Below, piece after piece: positions 1-6,404 of a stretch of DNA of 15,578 nucleotides. Every line of letters begins with the position of its first letter. The first letter of the stretch is position 1. Made by a program: the position numbers and the translations under genes. The notes below the pieces were generated by a model. It ran no database searches. It was not told the DNA's origin and was given only the letters and a program-made list of their open reading frames with translations. The stretch is from Coprococcus sp. (lineage in GTDB: Bacteria > Bacillota > Clostridia > Lachnospirales > Lachnospiraceae), in the NCBI GenBank assembly GCA_016297495.1, contig JAEDGN010000048.1, positions 1 to 15,578 of the forward strand, in the 5' to 3' direction.

Positions 1-399
1 TTTAAGCATCTGATGGAAAGCAGGAGTGCGCAGCTGCGTAAAGAATTCGGTCTGAAGCGTATGGAACTGGAAGTACTGTATTTTCTGTCCATATCGGGAG
101 AATGCAATACTTCAGCGGATATCTGCCGATATCTGAATGTTAATAAAGGTCATATTTCTCAGACAATGGACAGTCTGGGGAGGATGCACTTCCTGAAGGC
201 TGTACAGGACCGGAATGACAGGAGATATGTTCATTATCTTTTGACGGAAGATGCACGGGAGGTTGTTGAAGGTATACAGGAAAGCTGGGAGGACATTAAT
301 CGACAGATTTTTGAAGGTATTACGGAGGATGAACGGATCATCTACAAGCGGATATCAGATAAAATCAGTAAGAACATGGACAAGATGATAGGCGGCTGA
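1..399 (+). CDS. MarR-family transcriptional regulator, 5' end cut by the window edge
   Basis: The reading frame is open from base 1 (four codons precede the first ATG at 13) and no ribosome binding site is visible, so the true start probably lies upstream. MarR proteins are usually about 140-150 residues and roughly 130 are visible here. The visible part carries a winged helix-turn-helix: a helix around DICRYLNVN, a recognition helix around KGHISQTMDSLGR, then the basic wing DRNDRRYVHYLLT typical of MarR proteins. The C-terminal part is predicted helical and would form the dimer interface. It lies directly upstream of two ABC exporter genes in the same direction, with a promoter and several inverted repeats in the gap, which suggests it represses the exporter and perhaps itself. 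The ligand cannot be told from sequence. Confidence 0.88.
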   Translation, partial: FKHLMESRSAQLRKEFGLKRMELEVLYFLSISGECNTSADICRYLNVNKGHISQTMDSLGRMHFLKAVQDRNDRRYVHYLLTEDAREVVEGIQESWEDINRQIFEGITEDERIIYKRISDKISKNMDKMIGG

Positions 400-401
400 A
401 C

Positions 402-413
402 TATTTCGAAATA
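402..413. promoter_or_regulatory. Perfect 12-base palindrome, candidate MarR operator
   Basis: TATTTCGAAATA is a perfect palindrome three bases after the regulator stop codon and upstream of the exporter promoter. MarR dimers bind AT-rich palindromes of this sort, usually next to their own gene. Assignment as an operator is inference from symmetry and position. Confidence 0.35.
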
Positions 414-423
414 ATATTAAAAA

Positions 424-448
424 ACTATAAAAAGGATTGATTTATAGT
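424..448. promoter_or_regulatory. Inverted repeat overlapping the -35 box, candidate operator
   Basis: ACTATAAA (424-431) and TTTATAGT (441-448) are perfect 8-base inverted arms separated by 9 bases that include most of the -35 element. A protein bound here would block RNA polymerase. The most likely binder is the adjacent MarR protein, but this is inferred. Confidence 0.4.
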
Positions 449-464
449 TGTGTTGTATTATAAT
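437..464 (+). promoter_or_regulatory. Sigma-A-type promoter for the exporter unit
   Basis: TTGATT (437-442) and a consensus TATAAT (459-464) are separated by 16 bases. Transcription would start near 471, leaving a leader of about 145 bases before the first exporter gene. Inverted repeats surround both boxes; the one at 462-483 (TGTTTA, four A, TAAACA as its core) overlaps the -10 box and the start site. Confidence 0.7.
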
Positions 465-616
465 TGTTTAAAAATAAACAGTTAAAAATACTGTCTATTG
501 AAATTTGCTTCTATAAAATGATAGGAGCTTATTTTTTAGCTTTGATATGGCACTCAACAGCCCGGAGTGCTGATAGCCGAGACTATGATCTGAGATTAAG
601 AAAGGAGACAGATGGA
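465..616 (+). other. Exporter mRNA 5' leader with small hairpins
   Basis: This untranslated stretch lies between the -10 box and the first exporter start. It holds short inverted repeats: ACAGT/ACTGT (478-494) and GCACTC/GAGTGC (550-570, 6-base stem, 9-base loop). The exporter frame is open through the leader, with a TTG at 464 and an ATG at 518, but neither has a ribosome binding site and the TTG starts inside the promoter, so I treat it as non-coding. No U-tract terminator was found. Confidence 0.4.
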
Positions 617-2374
617 ATGCTAAAATTACTGAAAAAGTTCACCAGGACAGAGTGGCTGCTCTCGGGGCTTGCTTTTTTACTGATTCTGGTTCAAGTGTGG
701 CTGAGTCTGACTATGCCTGATTATATGTCTGAAATTACCATGCTGGTTCAGAAAGAAGGAAGCGCCATGGCGGATATTCTGACAGCAGGAGGGAAGATGC
801 TGCTTTGTGCTGTCGGCAGCCTGATCTCAGCGGTCTTCACTGCCGTCTGTGCAGCAAAGTTATCTTCTAATTTTTCTGCAAATCTGCGCAGTCAGATATT
901 TGACAAGGTGCAGTCTTTTTCTATGGAGGAGATTGGAAGGTTTTCCACAGCAAGCCTGATTACCCGTTCCACCAATGATATTACACAGGTTCAGATGGTC
1001 ATTGTACTCGGCCTTGAGGTTATGCTGAAGGCTCCGGTAATGGCAGTGTGGGCCATCTGCAAGATTGCGGGGAAGAGTCGGGAATGGACTTTCTCCACGG
1101 CGGCAGCGGTCGTCATATTATTTATCCTTGTCGGCATATGTGTTTTCTTTGCCATGCCTAAGTTCAAAATCATGCAGAAACTGACAGATAATCTGAATCG
1201 TGTCACCCGCGAAAATCTAACAGGACTGAGGGTTGTTCGTGCTTACAATGCTGAAGCATATCAGGAGGCAAAGTTTGAAAGGGCTAATGAAGAACTGAAA
1301 AGTAACCAGTTGTTTGCCAATCGTATAATGAGTGTATTGATGCCTGGTATTCAGCTTGTAATGAACGGATTGTCTCTGGCGGTTTACTGGATTGGTGCTT
1401 ACCTGATTGAAGGAGCCGGAATGATGGATAAACTGACTTTGTTCTCAGATATGATCGTTTTTTCACAGTACGCAGTACAGGTGGTTATGTCTTTTATGAT
1501 GCTGGTCATGATTTTTATTCTTTTACCCCGTGCATCTGTTTCGGTCAGACGTATTAATGAAGTTCTTGATACAAAGATTTCTATTGTTGATGGTGACAGG
1601 ACGGAAGGGAAAAACGGAGAAGAAGGGAATATCGAATTCAGGCATGTCAGCTTCCGGTATCCTGACGCAGAGAAAAATGTGCTGGAAGACATTTCATTTA
1701 AGGCTCATAAGGGGGAGACAGTTGCATTGATCGGTTCCACCGGTTGTGGAAAGAGTACCGTTGTTAATTTGATTCCGCGTTTTTATGATGCAACGGAGGG
1801 CGAAGTGCTGGTGGATGGAATGAATGTGAAGTCATATACTCATCAGGCCTTGCGGAATAGAATCGGATATGTATCCCAGAAGGCAACGCTTTTTACAGGA
1901 ACTGTTGCCGGAAATGTGGCGTATGGTGATAATGGTGGAGACAGTCCTGACAGGCAGGCTGTTATTGATGCGGTACATACTGCACAGGCCGATGAATTTG
2001 TGGAAAATATGACGGATGATTATGACGGTTATGTGGCTCAGGGCGGTTCCAATCTTTCTGGTGGACAGAAACAGCGTTTGTCCATAGCCCGTGCCGTTTG
2101 CCGGCATCCGGAGATACTTATTTTTGACGATTCCTTCTCGGCATTGGATTATAAAACAGACCGTATTTTGAGAAAGGCTCTGGATGAAGAATGTGAAGAT
2201 GTGACCAGGATCATTGTAGCTCAGCGTATCGGTACGATTCGTGACGCAGACAGGATTATCGTTCTGGATGAAAGAAGGATTGCCGGAATGGGGAAACATG
2301 ACGAATTGATGAAAAACTGTGAAGTTTATCGTCAGATTGCATTCTCACAGCTTTCAAAGGAGGAGTTGGCATGA
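617..2374 (+). CDS. ABC exporter half-transporter, degenerate-site subunit
   Basis: This 585-residue protein joins an N-terminal six-helix membrane domain to a C-terminal nucleotide-binding domain, the usual half-exporter size. The start at 617 is chosen because AAAGGAG at 601-607 sits 9 bases upstream; upstream in-frame starts lack such a site. Walker A is GSTGCGKST (373-381), the signature is canonical LSGGQ (480-484), but the residue after the Walker B aspartate is Asp505 instead of the catalytic Glu, and the switch-loop His is Gln536 (VAQR). In heterodimeric exporters such as TM287/288, LmrCD and BmrCD these changes mark the subunit supplying the non-hydrolytic ATP site. The stop overlaps the next gene's start (ATGA), so the two are translationally coupled. 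The likely role is drug or lipid export from the inner membrane; the substrate is unknown. Confidence 0.93.
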   Translation: MLKLLKKFTRTEWLLSGLAFLLILVQVWLSLTMPDYMSEITMLVQKEGSAMADILTAGGKMLLCAVGSLISAVFTAVCAAKLSSNFSANLRSQIFDKVQSFSMEEIGRFSTASLITRSTNDITQVQMVIVLGLEVMLKAPVMAVWAICKIAGKSREWTFSTAAAVVILFILVGICVFFAMPKFKIMQKLTDNLNRVTRENLTGLRVVRAYNAEAYQEAKFERANEELKSNQLFANRIMSVLMPGIQLVMNGLSLAVYWIGAYLIEGAGMMDKLTLFSDMIVFSQYAVQVVMSFMMLVMIFILLPRASVSVRRINEVLDTKISIVDGDRTEGKNGEEGNIEFRHVSFRYPDAEKNVLEDISFKAHKGETVALIGSTGCGKSTVVNLIPRFYDATEGEVLVDGMNVKSYTHQALRNRIGYVSQKATLFTGTVAGNVAYGDNGGDSPDRQAVIDAVHTAQADEFVENMTDDYDGYVAQGGSNLSGGQKQRLSIARAVCRHPEILIFDDSFSALDYKTDRILRKALDEECEDVTRIIVAQRIGTIRDADRIIVLDERRIAGMGKHDELMKNCEVYRQIAFSQLSKEELA

Positions 2375-4152
2375 TGAATCAAAAGAAAAAGCCGGAAAGA
2401 TCCAGAGATTTTAAAGGTACATGGAAGAAACTGCTCCGGTACTGCAGTAAATATATGGCGGCTATAGTGATTGCTCTTTTATGTGCAGTGGGCGGAACGG
2501 TATTGATTTTGCTGGGACCGGATAAGCTGTCTGATCTGACAAAGGTCATCACAGACGGTATTATGACAGGAATCGACATGGACGCAGTATCAAGGATCGG
2601 CTTCACTCTGGTTGCTTTTTATGCTGGCAGTGCAATAATGTCATTCACACAGCATTTTATTATGGCAACAGTGACACAGAATGTGACAAAAAAGCTTAGG
2701 AGTGATATTTCCGGAAAAATCAACCGTTTGCCTATGTGGTATTATAACCGAACGACGACTGGTGATGTATTATCCCGTGTGACAAATGATGTGGATACGA
2801 TATCCCAGTCGCTGAATCAAAGTATTGGTAATCTGGTATCAGCAGTTTCACTGTTTGTTGGTTCTCTGATCATGATGTTGAAAACAAATGTAATTATGAC
2901 CTTCACGGCTATTGTGGCCACACTTCTGGGGTTTGCTCTGATGCTTGTAATTACCAGTCATTCCCAAAAATATTTTGCAAGACAGCAGAAGCATCTGGGG
3001 GAACTGAACGGCCATATCGAAGAGATTTATTCAGGGCATACAGTAGTCAAAGCTTATAATGGTGAGGCAAATGCCAGAAAGGCTTTTGAAGAAATGAATA
3101 ATAAGCTTCGTGACAGTGCCTTCAGGGCCCAGAGTCTGGCAGGGCTTATGCAGCCTCTGATGGGCTTTATAGGAAATCTTGGATATGTGGCAGTATGTGT
3201 CATGGGCGCTGTTCTGACTATGAACGGAAGAATTGGTTTTGAAGTTATCGTTGCTTTTATGCTGTATGTCCGCTTTTTTACTCAGCCGTTATCTCAGATG
3301 GCACAGGCGGCCCAGTCACTACAGTCTGCGGCAGCTGCCGGAGAGAGAGTTTTTGATTTTCTTGAGGCTGAAGAAATGAAAGATGAGAGCGAGAAGCCGG
3401 AGAGAAAGGAAAAGGCAAAGGGTTATGTGGAATTTGATCATGTAAAATTCGGTTATGAAGATTCAGACAGGACAGTCATTCATGATTTTTCCGCAAAGGC
3501 AGAGCCGGGACAGAAAATTGCCATCGTAGGTCCGACAGGCGCAGGTAAGACTACTATAGTCAATCTGCTGATGCGTTTTCATGAAATACAGGATGGTGAG
3601 ATACGTATTGACGGTGTGCTAACCTGCGAATTGAGGCGTGAAGATGTCCATTCACAATTCTGCATGGTGCTTCAGGATACATGGTTGTTTGAAGGTACTG
3701 TGCGGGAGAATCTGATCTATTGTACAAAAGGTGTGACAGATGAAAAGATGAGAGAGGCCTGTAAAGCTGTGGGACTGGATCATTTTATCCGGACACTGCC
3801 CCAGGGTTATGAAACGGTTCTGAATGATCAGGTCAGCCTGTCTCAGGGCCAGAAACAGCAGCTGACCATTGCCCGGGCCATGATTTCAGATAAGCCGATG
3901 CTTATTCTGGATGAGGCCACAAGTTCTGTTGATACAAGAACAGAGCAGCAGATACAGAACGCTATGGATGAACTGATGAAGAACCGTACTTCATTTGTAA
4001 TTGCCCACAGACTTTCAACCATCAGGAATGCTGATCTGATCCTTGTCATGAGAGATGGAGATATTATTGAAAGCGGCACGCATACTGAACTTCTTGAGAA
4101 GGGCGGTTTTTATGCCGAATTGTATAACAGTCAGTTTGAGCAGGCATCATAA
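2371..4152 (+). CDS. ABC exporter half-transporter, catalytic subunit
   Basis: This 593-residue protein has an N-terminal six-helix membrane domain and a C-terminal ATPase domain. It is the partner of the preceding gene: the start codon overlaps the preceding stop by four bases, and AAAGGAGG (2356-2363) lies 7 bases upstream. Walker A is GPTGAGKTT (387-395). Walker B ends in the catalytic Glu515 (LILDEATSS) and the switch His546 is present (VIAHR). Its signature is altered to LSQGQ (490-494). Combined with the partner, one composite ATP site would have full catalytic residues plus LSGGQ, and the other would be doubly degenerate, as in known heterodimeric multidrug-type exporters. Family assignment is firm. 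The substrate is unknown, although MarR linkage is typical of drug exporters. Confidence 0.94.
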   Translation: MMNQKKKPERSRDFKGTWKKLLRYCSKYMAAIVIALLCAVGGTVLILLGPDKLSDLTKVITDGIMTGIDMDAVSRIGFTLVAFYAGSAIMSFTQHFIMATVTQNVTKKLRSDISGKINRLPMWYYNRTTTGDVLSRVTNDVDTISQSLNQSIGNLVSAVSLFVGSLIMMLKTNVIMTFTAIVATLLGFALMLVITSHSQKYFARQQKHLGELNGHIEEIYSGHTVVKAYNGEANARKAFEEMNNKLRDSAFRAQSLAGLMQPLMGFIGNLGYVAVCVMGAVLTMNGRIGFEVIVAFMLYVRFFTQPLSQMAQAAQSLQSAAAAGERVFDFLEAEEMKDESEKPERKEKAKGYVEFDHVKFGYEDSDRTVIHDFSAKAEPGQKIAIVGPTGAGKTTIVNLLMRFHEIQDGEIRIDGVLTCELRREDVHSQFCMVLQDTWLFEGTVRENLIYCTKGVTDEKMREACKAVGLDHFIRTLPQGYETVLNDQVSLSQGQKQQLTIARAMISDKPMLILDEATSSVDTRTEQQIQNAMDELMKNRTSFVIAHRLSTIRNADLILVMRDGDIIESGTHTELLEKGGFYAELYNSQFEQAS

Positions 4153-4172
4153 AAGGAGGCGGAATTCGGATC

Positions 4173-4778
4173 ATGAAATATAATTATATTACCATAGAAC
4201 GTGAATACGGCAGCGGGGGTACAAAAATTGCTCACCGTCTGGCTGAGGAATGCGGCATGGCCTGCTATGGTCGGGAGATACTTGAGAATGTTGCAAAAGA
4301 CAATGATCTGTCCGTTGAGCAGATCGAGCGTTATGAGGAATCTGTCACCAATAGCTTGCTGTATACAATCTTTGTTATGAGCAAAGCCCAGTCCGGTGAC
4401 ACAGATATGCTGACGGAAGAAGGTCATGTATATCTGGCGGAGCAGGCTGTAATCAAACAGCTTGCTCTGAACGGCCCTGCTGTTTTTCTGGGCCATTGTG
4501 CTTCGGAAGCCCTAAAAGAGAGACGGGGAGTTGCAAAGGTATTTATTCACGCCAGTAAGGAAGAAAAAGAGAAGAGAATCATAGAAGATTATCAGATACC
4601 GAAATCGAAGATCGAACTGACACGTAAATATTATGATAGAAAACGGGCCAATTATTATAGGGCAAACACTATGCAGCGCTGGGACGATTATAAGAACTAT
4701 GACATCGTGCTTGATTCCAGCCAGTTGGGAATAGAAGGCTGTGTGGCGGTCCTGAAAGGACTTGTGCAGGCTGAGTAA
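4173..4778 (+). CDS. Cytidylate-kinase-like family protein
   Basis: This 201-residue protein resembles the cytidylate-kinase-like family (Pfam Cytidylate_kin2), distinct from the housekeeping Cmk. It opens with the family's IEREYGSGGTKIA (8-20), a glycine-rich phosphate-binding loop. A later GHCA (107-110) sits where relatives I recall carry GRCA, so an arginine may be replaced by histidine. The basic stretch DRKRANYYRANT (155-166) resembles a kinase lid. It follows the exporter gene by 20 bases with AAGGAGG at 4153-4159, 13 bases before the ATG, a rather long spacing. No promoter or terminator separates it from the exporter, so it is probably co-transcribed. The substrate of this family is poorly established and a role in export or regulation is open. 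Confidence 0.82.
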   Translation: MKYNYITIEREYGSGGTKIAHRLAEECGMACYGREILENVAKDNDLSVEQIERYEESVTNSLLYTIFVMSKAQSGDTDMLTEEGHVYLAEQAVIKQLALNGPAVFLGHCASEALKERRGVAKVFIHASKEEKEKRIIEDYQIPKSKIELTRKYYDRKRANYYRANTMQRWDDYKNYDIVLDSSQLGIEGCVAVLKGLVQAE

Positions 4779-4796
4779 GATAATAGTTACCGGTAC

Positions 4797-4825
4797 TTGA
4801 CTTTTAAATGATCTTTGATTATGAT
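4797..4825 (+). promoter_or_regulatory. Promoter of the riboswitch-controlled transcript
   Basis: TTGACT (4797-4802) and TATGAT (4820-4825) are 17 bases apart. Predicted initiation near 4832 falls just before the first stem of the riboswitch, which is the expected arrangement. Confidence 0.75.
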
Positions 4826-4834
4826 AAGGTCAGT

Positions 4835-4902
4835 TTATACGACTGACGGAAGTGGAATTGACCACAGGAAGTATAGATGTTGCGAATGCCGACCGTCTGG
4901 GC
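4835..4902 (+). promoter_or_regulatory. ZTP (pfl-type) riboswitch aptamer
   Basis: The layout matches the ZTP/ZMP aptamer. An outer stem forms from TATAC (4836-4840) and GTATA (4871-4875). Inside it are CGACTGACGG (4840-4849), related to the conserved GACUGGCG segment, a GTGG/CCAC hairpin (4852-4855 with 4862-4865) and AGGAA before the closing strand. After a linker comes CCGTCTGGGC (4893-4902), the equivalent of the family's CCGCCUGGGC. GACGG (4845-4849) pairs exactly with CCGTC (4893-4897), forming the diagnostic pseudoknot with a covarying A-U where the consensus has G-C. ZTP riboswitches sense the purine intermediate ZMP/ZTP, which rises when 10-formyl-THF is scarce, and turn genes on. 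The next gene encodes a formate/nitrite-family channel, which fits one-carbon control. Identification is by eye, not by a covariance model. Confidence 0.82.
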
Positions 4903-4929
4903 GAACAGGTTCAGCGGTCGGCTGTTTTT
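4888..4929 (+). terminator. Intrinsic terminator forming the riboswitch expression platform
   Basis: GCCGACCG (4888-4895) and CGGTCGGC (4915-4922) form a perfect 8-base stem, extended inward by CTG/CAG (4897-4899 with 4912-4914) after one bulged base, and followed by TGTTTTT. The 5' arm includes CCG of the aptamer's pseudoknot strand, so ligand-stabilised pseudoknot and terminator are mutually exclusive. That predicts transcription continuing when ZTP is bound. Confidence 0.85.
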
Positions 4930-4997
4930 ATCAGGCTGGAAAATAGTAACGCTGGACAGAGATTCTATATCTTAAAAATGCTTTGGAGGTAACGATC

Positions 4998-5612
4998 ATG
5001 AAAAAGTATCTGAGAATGTTTGTGCTGGCTGTTTTAGCGGGGGCTGCCATTGGTGTTGGCGGCATTGTATTTCTTTCGCTGGACAATAAGATTGTCGGGG
5101 CGCTGATGTTTACGACAGGGCTTTATTCTATCTGTGTTCACGGTTTGAATCTGTTTACAGGCAAGGTGGGGTATCTGGTGAATCAGCCTTTATTCTATCT
5201 GATTGATCTGGCGGTTATCTGGGTCGGCAATCTGGCTGGAACATGGCTGGCTGCCATGGGAGTGCTGTGCAGCAGGATACAGGGTATTTCAGAGAAGGCC
5301 CGGGGAATGTGTGAGATTAAGGTTGACGACAGTCCTGGCAGTCTGTTCCTTTTGGGAATATTCTGCGGAGCGCTGATGTACATAGCGGTAGAAGGCTATA
5401 AACAGACGAAGAATCCGGTCATTTTGTTTATGGGCGTGGCAACATTTATTTTGTGTGGATTTGAACATTGTATCGCTGATATGTTTTATATTTCTGTTGC
5501 TTCCATGTGGTCAGGCAGGGCACTGTTATGTATCGCAGTTATCAGTCTTGGCAATGCGGCAGGTGGTATGCTGATTCCTCTGGCAAAAAAGATACCGGAA
5601 GAACAGCAGTAG
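4998..5612 (+). CDS. Formate/nitrite transporter (FNT) family channel, short form
   Basis: This 204-residue, very hydrophobic protein has about six membrane segments. The ATG at 4998 is chosen because GGAGGT (4985-4990) is 7 bases upstream; the in-frame TTG at 4983 would overlap that site. FNT hallmarks are visible: LFTGK (52-56) in the place of the FocA omega-loop region, GFEHCIADMFYI (154-165) containing the conserved pore histidine (His157), and GNAAGG (185-190) in the last helix. FocA-type proteins have about 280 residues, so this one lacks the N-terminal cytoplasmic extension and has shorter loops. It probably moves formate or another small monoacid across the inner membrane. The ZTP riboswitch upstream favours formate supply for formyl-THF synthesis, which is inference. 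The next gene follows 19 bases later. Confidence 0.87.
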   Translation: MKKYLRMFVLAVLAGAAIGVGGIVFLSLDNKIVGALMFTTGLYSICVHGLNLFTGKVGYLVNQPLFYLIDLAVIWVGNLAGTWLAAMGVLCSRIQGISEKARGMCEIKVDDSPGSLFLLGIFCGALMYIAVEGYKQTKNPVILFMGVATFILCGFEHCIADMFYISVASMWSGRALLCIAVISLGNAAGGMLIPLAKKIPEEQQ

Positions 5613-5631
5613 TGAAGAAGGGGTTATTTAC

Positions 5632-6321
5632 ATGAATCAGGCTGAAGCGTATATACAAACAAGACTGTTTGAACTGCAGGATAAGGCTTACAGAGATTTT
5701 CACAGCAGATTGATGCCGACAGTGGACAGGGAGAAGATTATCGGTGTACGGACGCCGGCTCTGAGGAAACTTGCCAGGGAACTGAAAGGCACCAGGGAAG
5801 CGGAAGAATTTCTTGAGATTCTGCCCCATACCTATTATGACGAGAATAATCTTCATGGATTTTTGATTGAGTTTATTAAAGATTATGATGCATGTGTGGC
5901 GGCGGTGGAACGATTTCTTCCCTATGTGGACAACTGGGCTACCTGTGATCTCATGTCACCGAAGATTTTTAAGAAACATCTGCCGGAACTGCTGGTTCCT
6001 ATCCGCAGCTGGATAGCTTCAGGAGAGACTTATACGATACGCTATGGAATCGGCATGCTGATGTCCCATTATCTGGATGATGCTTTTGAACCGGAATATC
6101 CGGCCATGGTGGCGGAAGTACACTCGGAAGAATATTATGTGAATATGATGATTGCCTGGTATTTTGCCACAGCGCTGGCCAAGCAGTGGGACGCGGTGAT
6201 ACCTTATCTGGAGGATAAAAAACTGGCTGCCTGGGTACATAACAAAACCATCCAAAAAGCCTGTGAAAGCCTGAGAATAAAGGATTCTCAGAAGATTTAT
6301 TTAAAGACTTTGAAGGTATAA
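5632..6321 (+). CDS. AlkD-like DNA alkylation repair protein
   Basis: This 229-residue, all-helical HEAT-like protein fits the DNA alkylation repair family (Pfam DNA_alkylation; Bacillus cereus AlkD is similar in length). AlkD removes 3- and 7-alkylated purines without flipping the base. VDNWATCDLM (99-108) supplies Trp102 and Asp106, matching the four-residue spacing of AlkD Trp109 and Asp113, and Trp176 in MMIAWYF is a likely match for Trp187. All three active-site residues therefore seem present. It starts 19 bases after the formate-channel stop with a weaker AAGGGG site (5618-5623), so it is probably on the same riboswitch-controlled transcript. I see no terminator after it. The functional link to one-carbon control is unclear. 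Confidence 0.88.
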   Translation: MNQAEAYIQTRLFELQDKAYRDFHSRLMPTVDREKIIGVRTPALRKLARELKGTREAEEFLEILPHTYYDENNLHGFLIEFIKDYDACVAAVERFLPYVDNWATCDLMSPKIFKKHLPELLVPIRSWIASGETYTIRYGIGMLMSHYLDDAFEPEYPAMVAEVHSEEYYVNMMIAWYFATALAKQWDAVIPYLEDKKLAAWVHNKTIQKACESLRIKDSQKIYLKTLKV

Positions 6322-6334
6322 AAGTTAACATCTA

Positions 6335-6363
6335 TTGCGTAATGATGGAAAATAGCGTATACT
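6335..6363 (+). promoter_or_regulatory. Promoter of the ornithine carbamoyltransferase gene
   Basis: TTGCGT (6335-6340) and TATACT (6358-6363) are 17 bases apart. The -10 box lies inside the inverted repeat GTATA-CT-TATAC (6357-6368), a possible regulator site, although it does not clearly match an arginine-repressor box. Confidence 0.6.
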
Positions 6364-6404
6364 TATACATGATTTCAAAGTGTTAGAAAGAGGTGTTATG
6401 CATT

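Noticed and set aside
464..616. N-terminal extension of the first exporter from TTG 464 or ATG 518
   Set aside because: TTG 464 overlaps the -10 box, neither start has a ribosome binding site, and ATG 617 has AAAGGAG at ideal spacing and gives a normal-length exporter.
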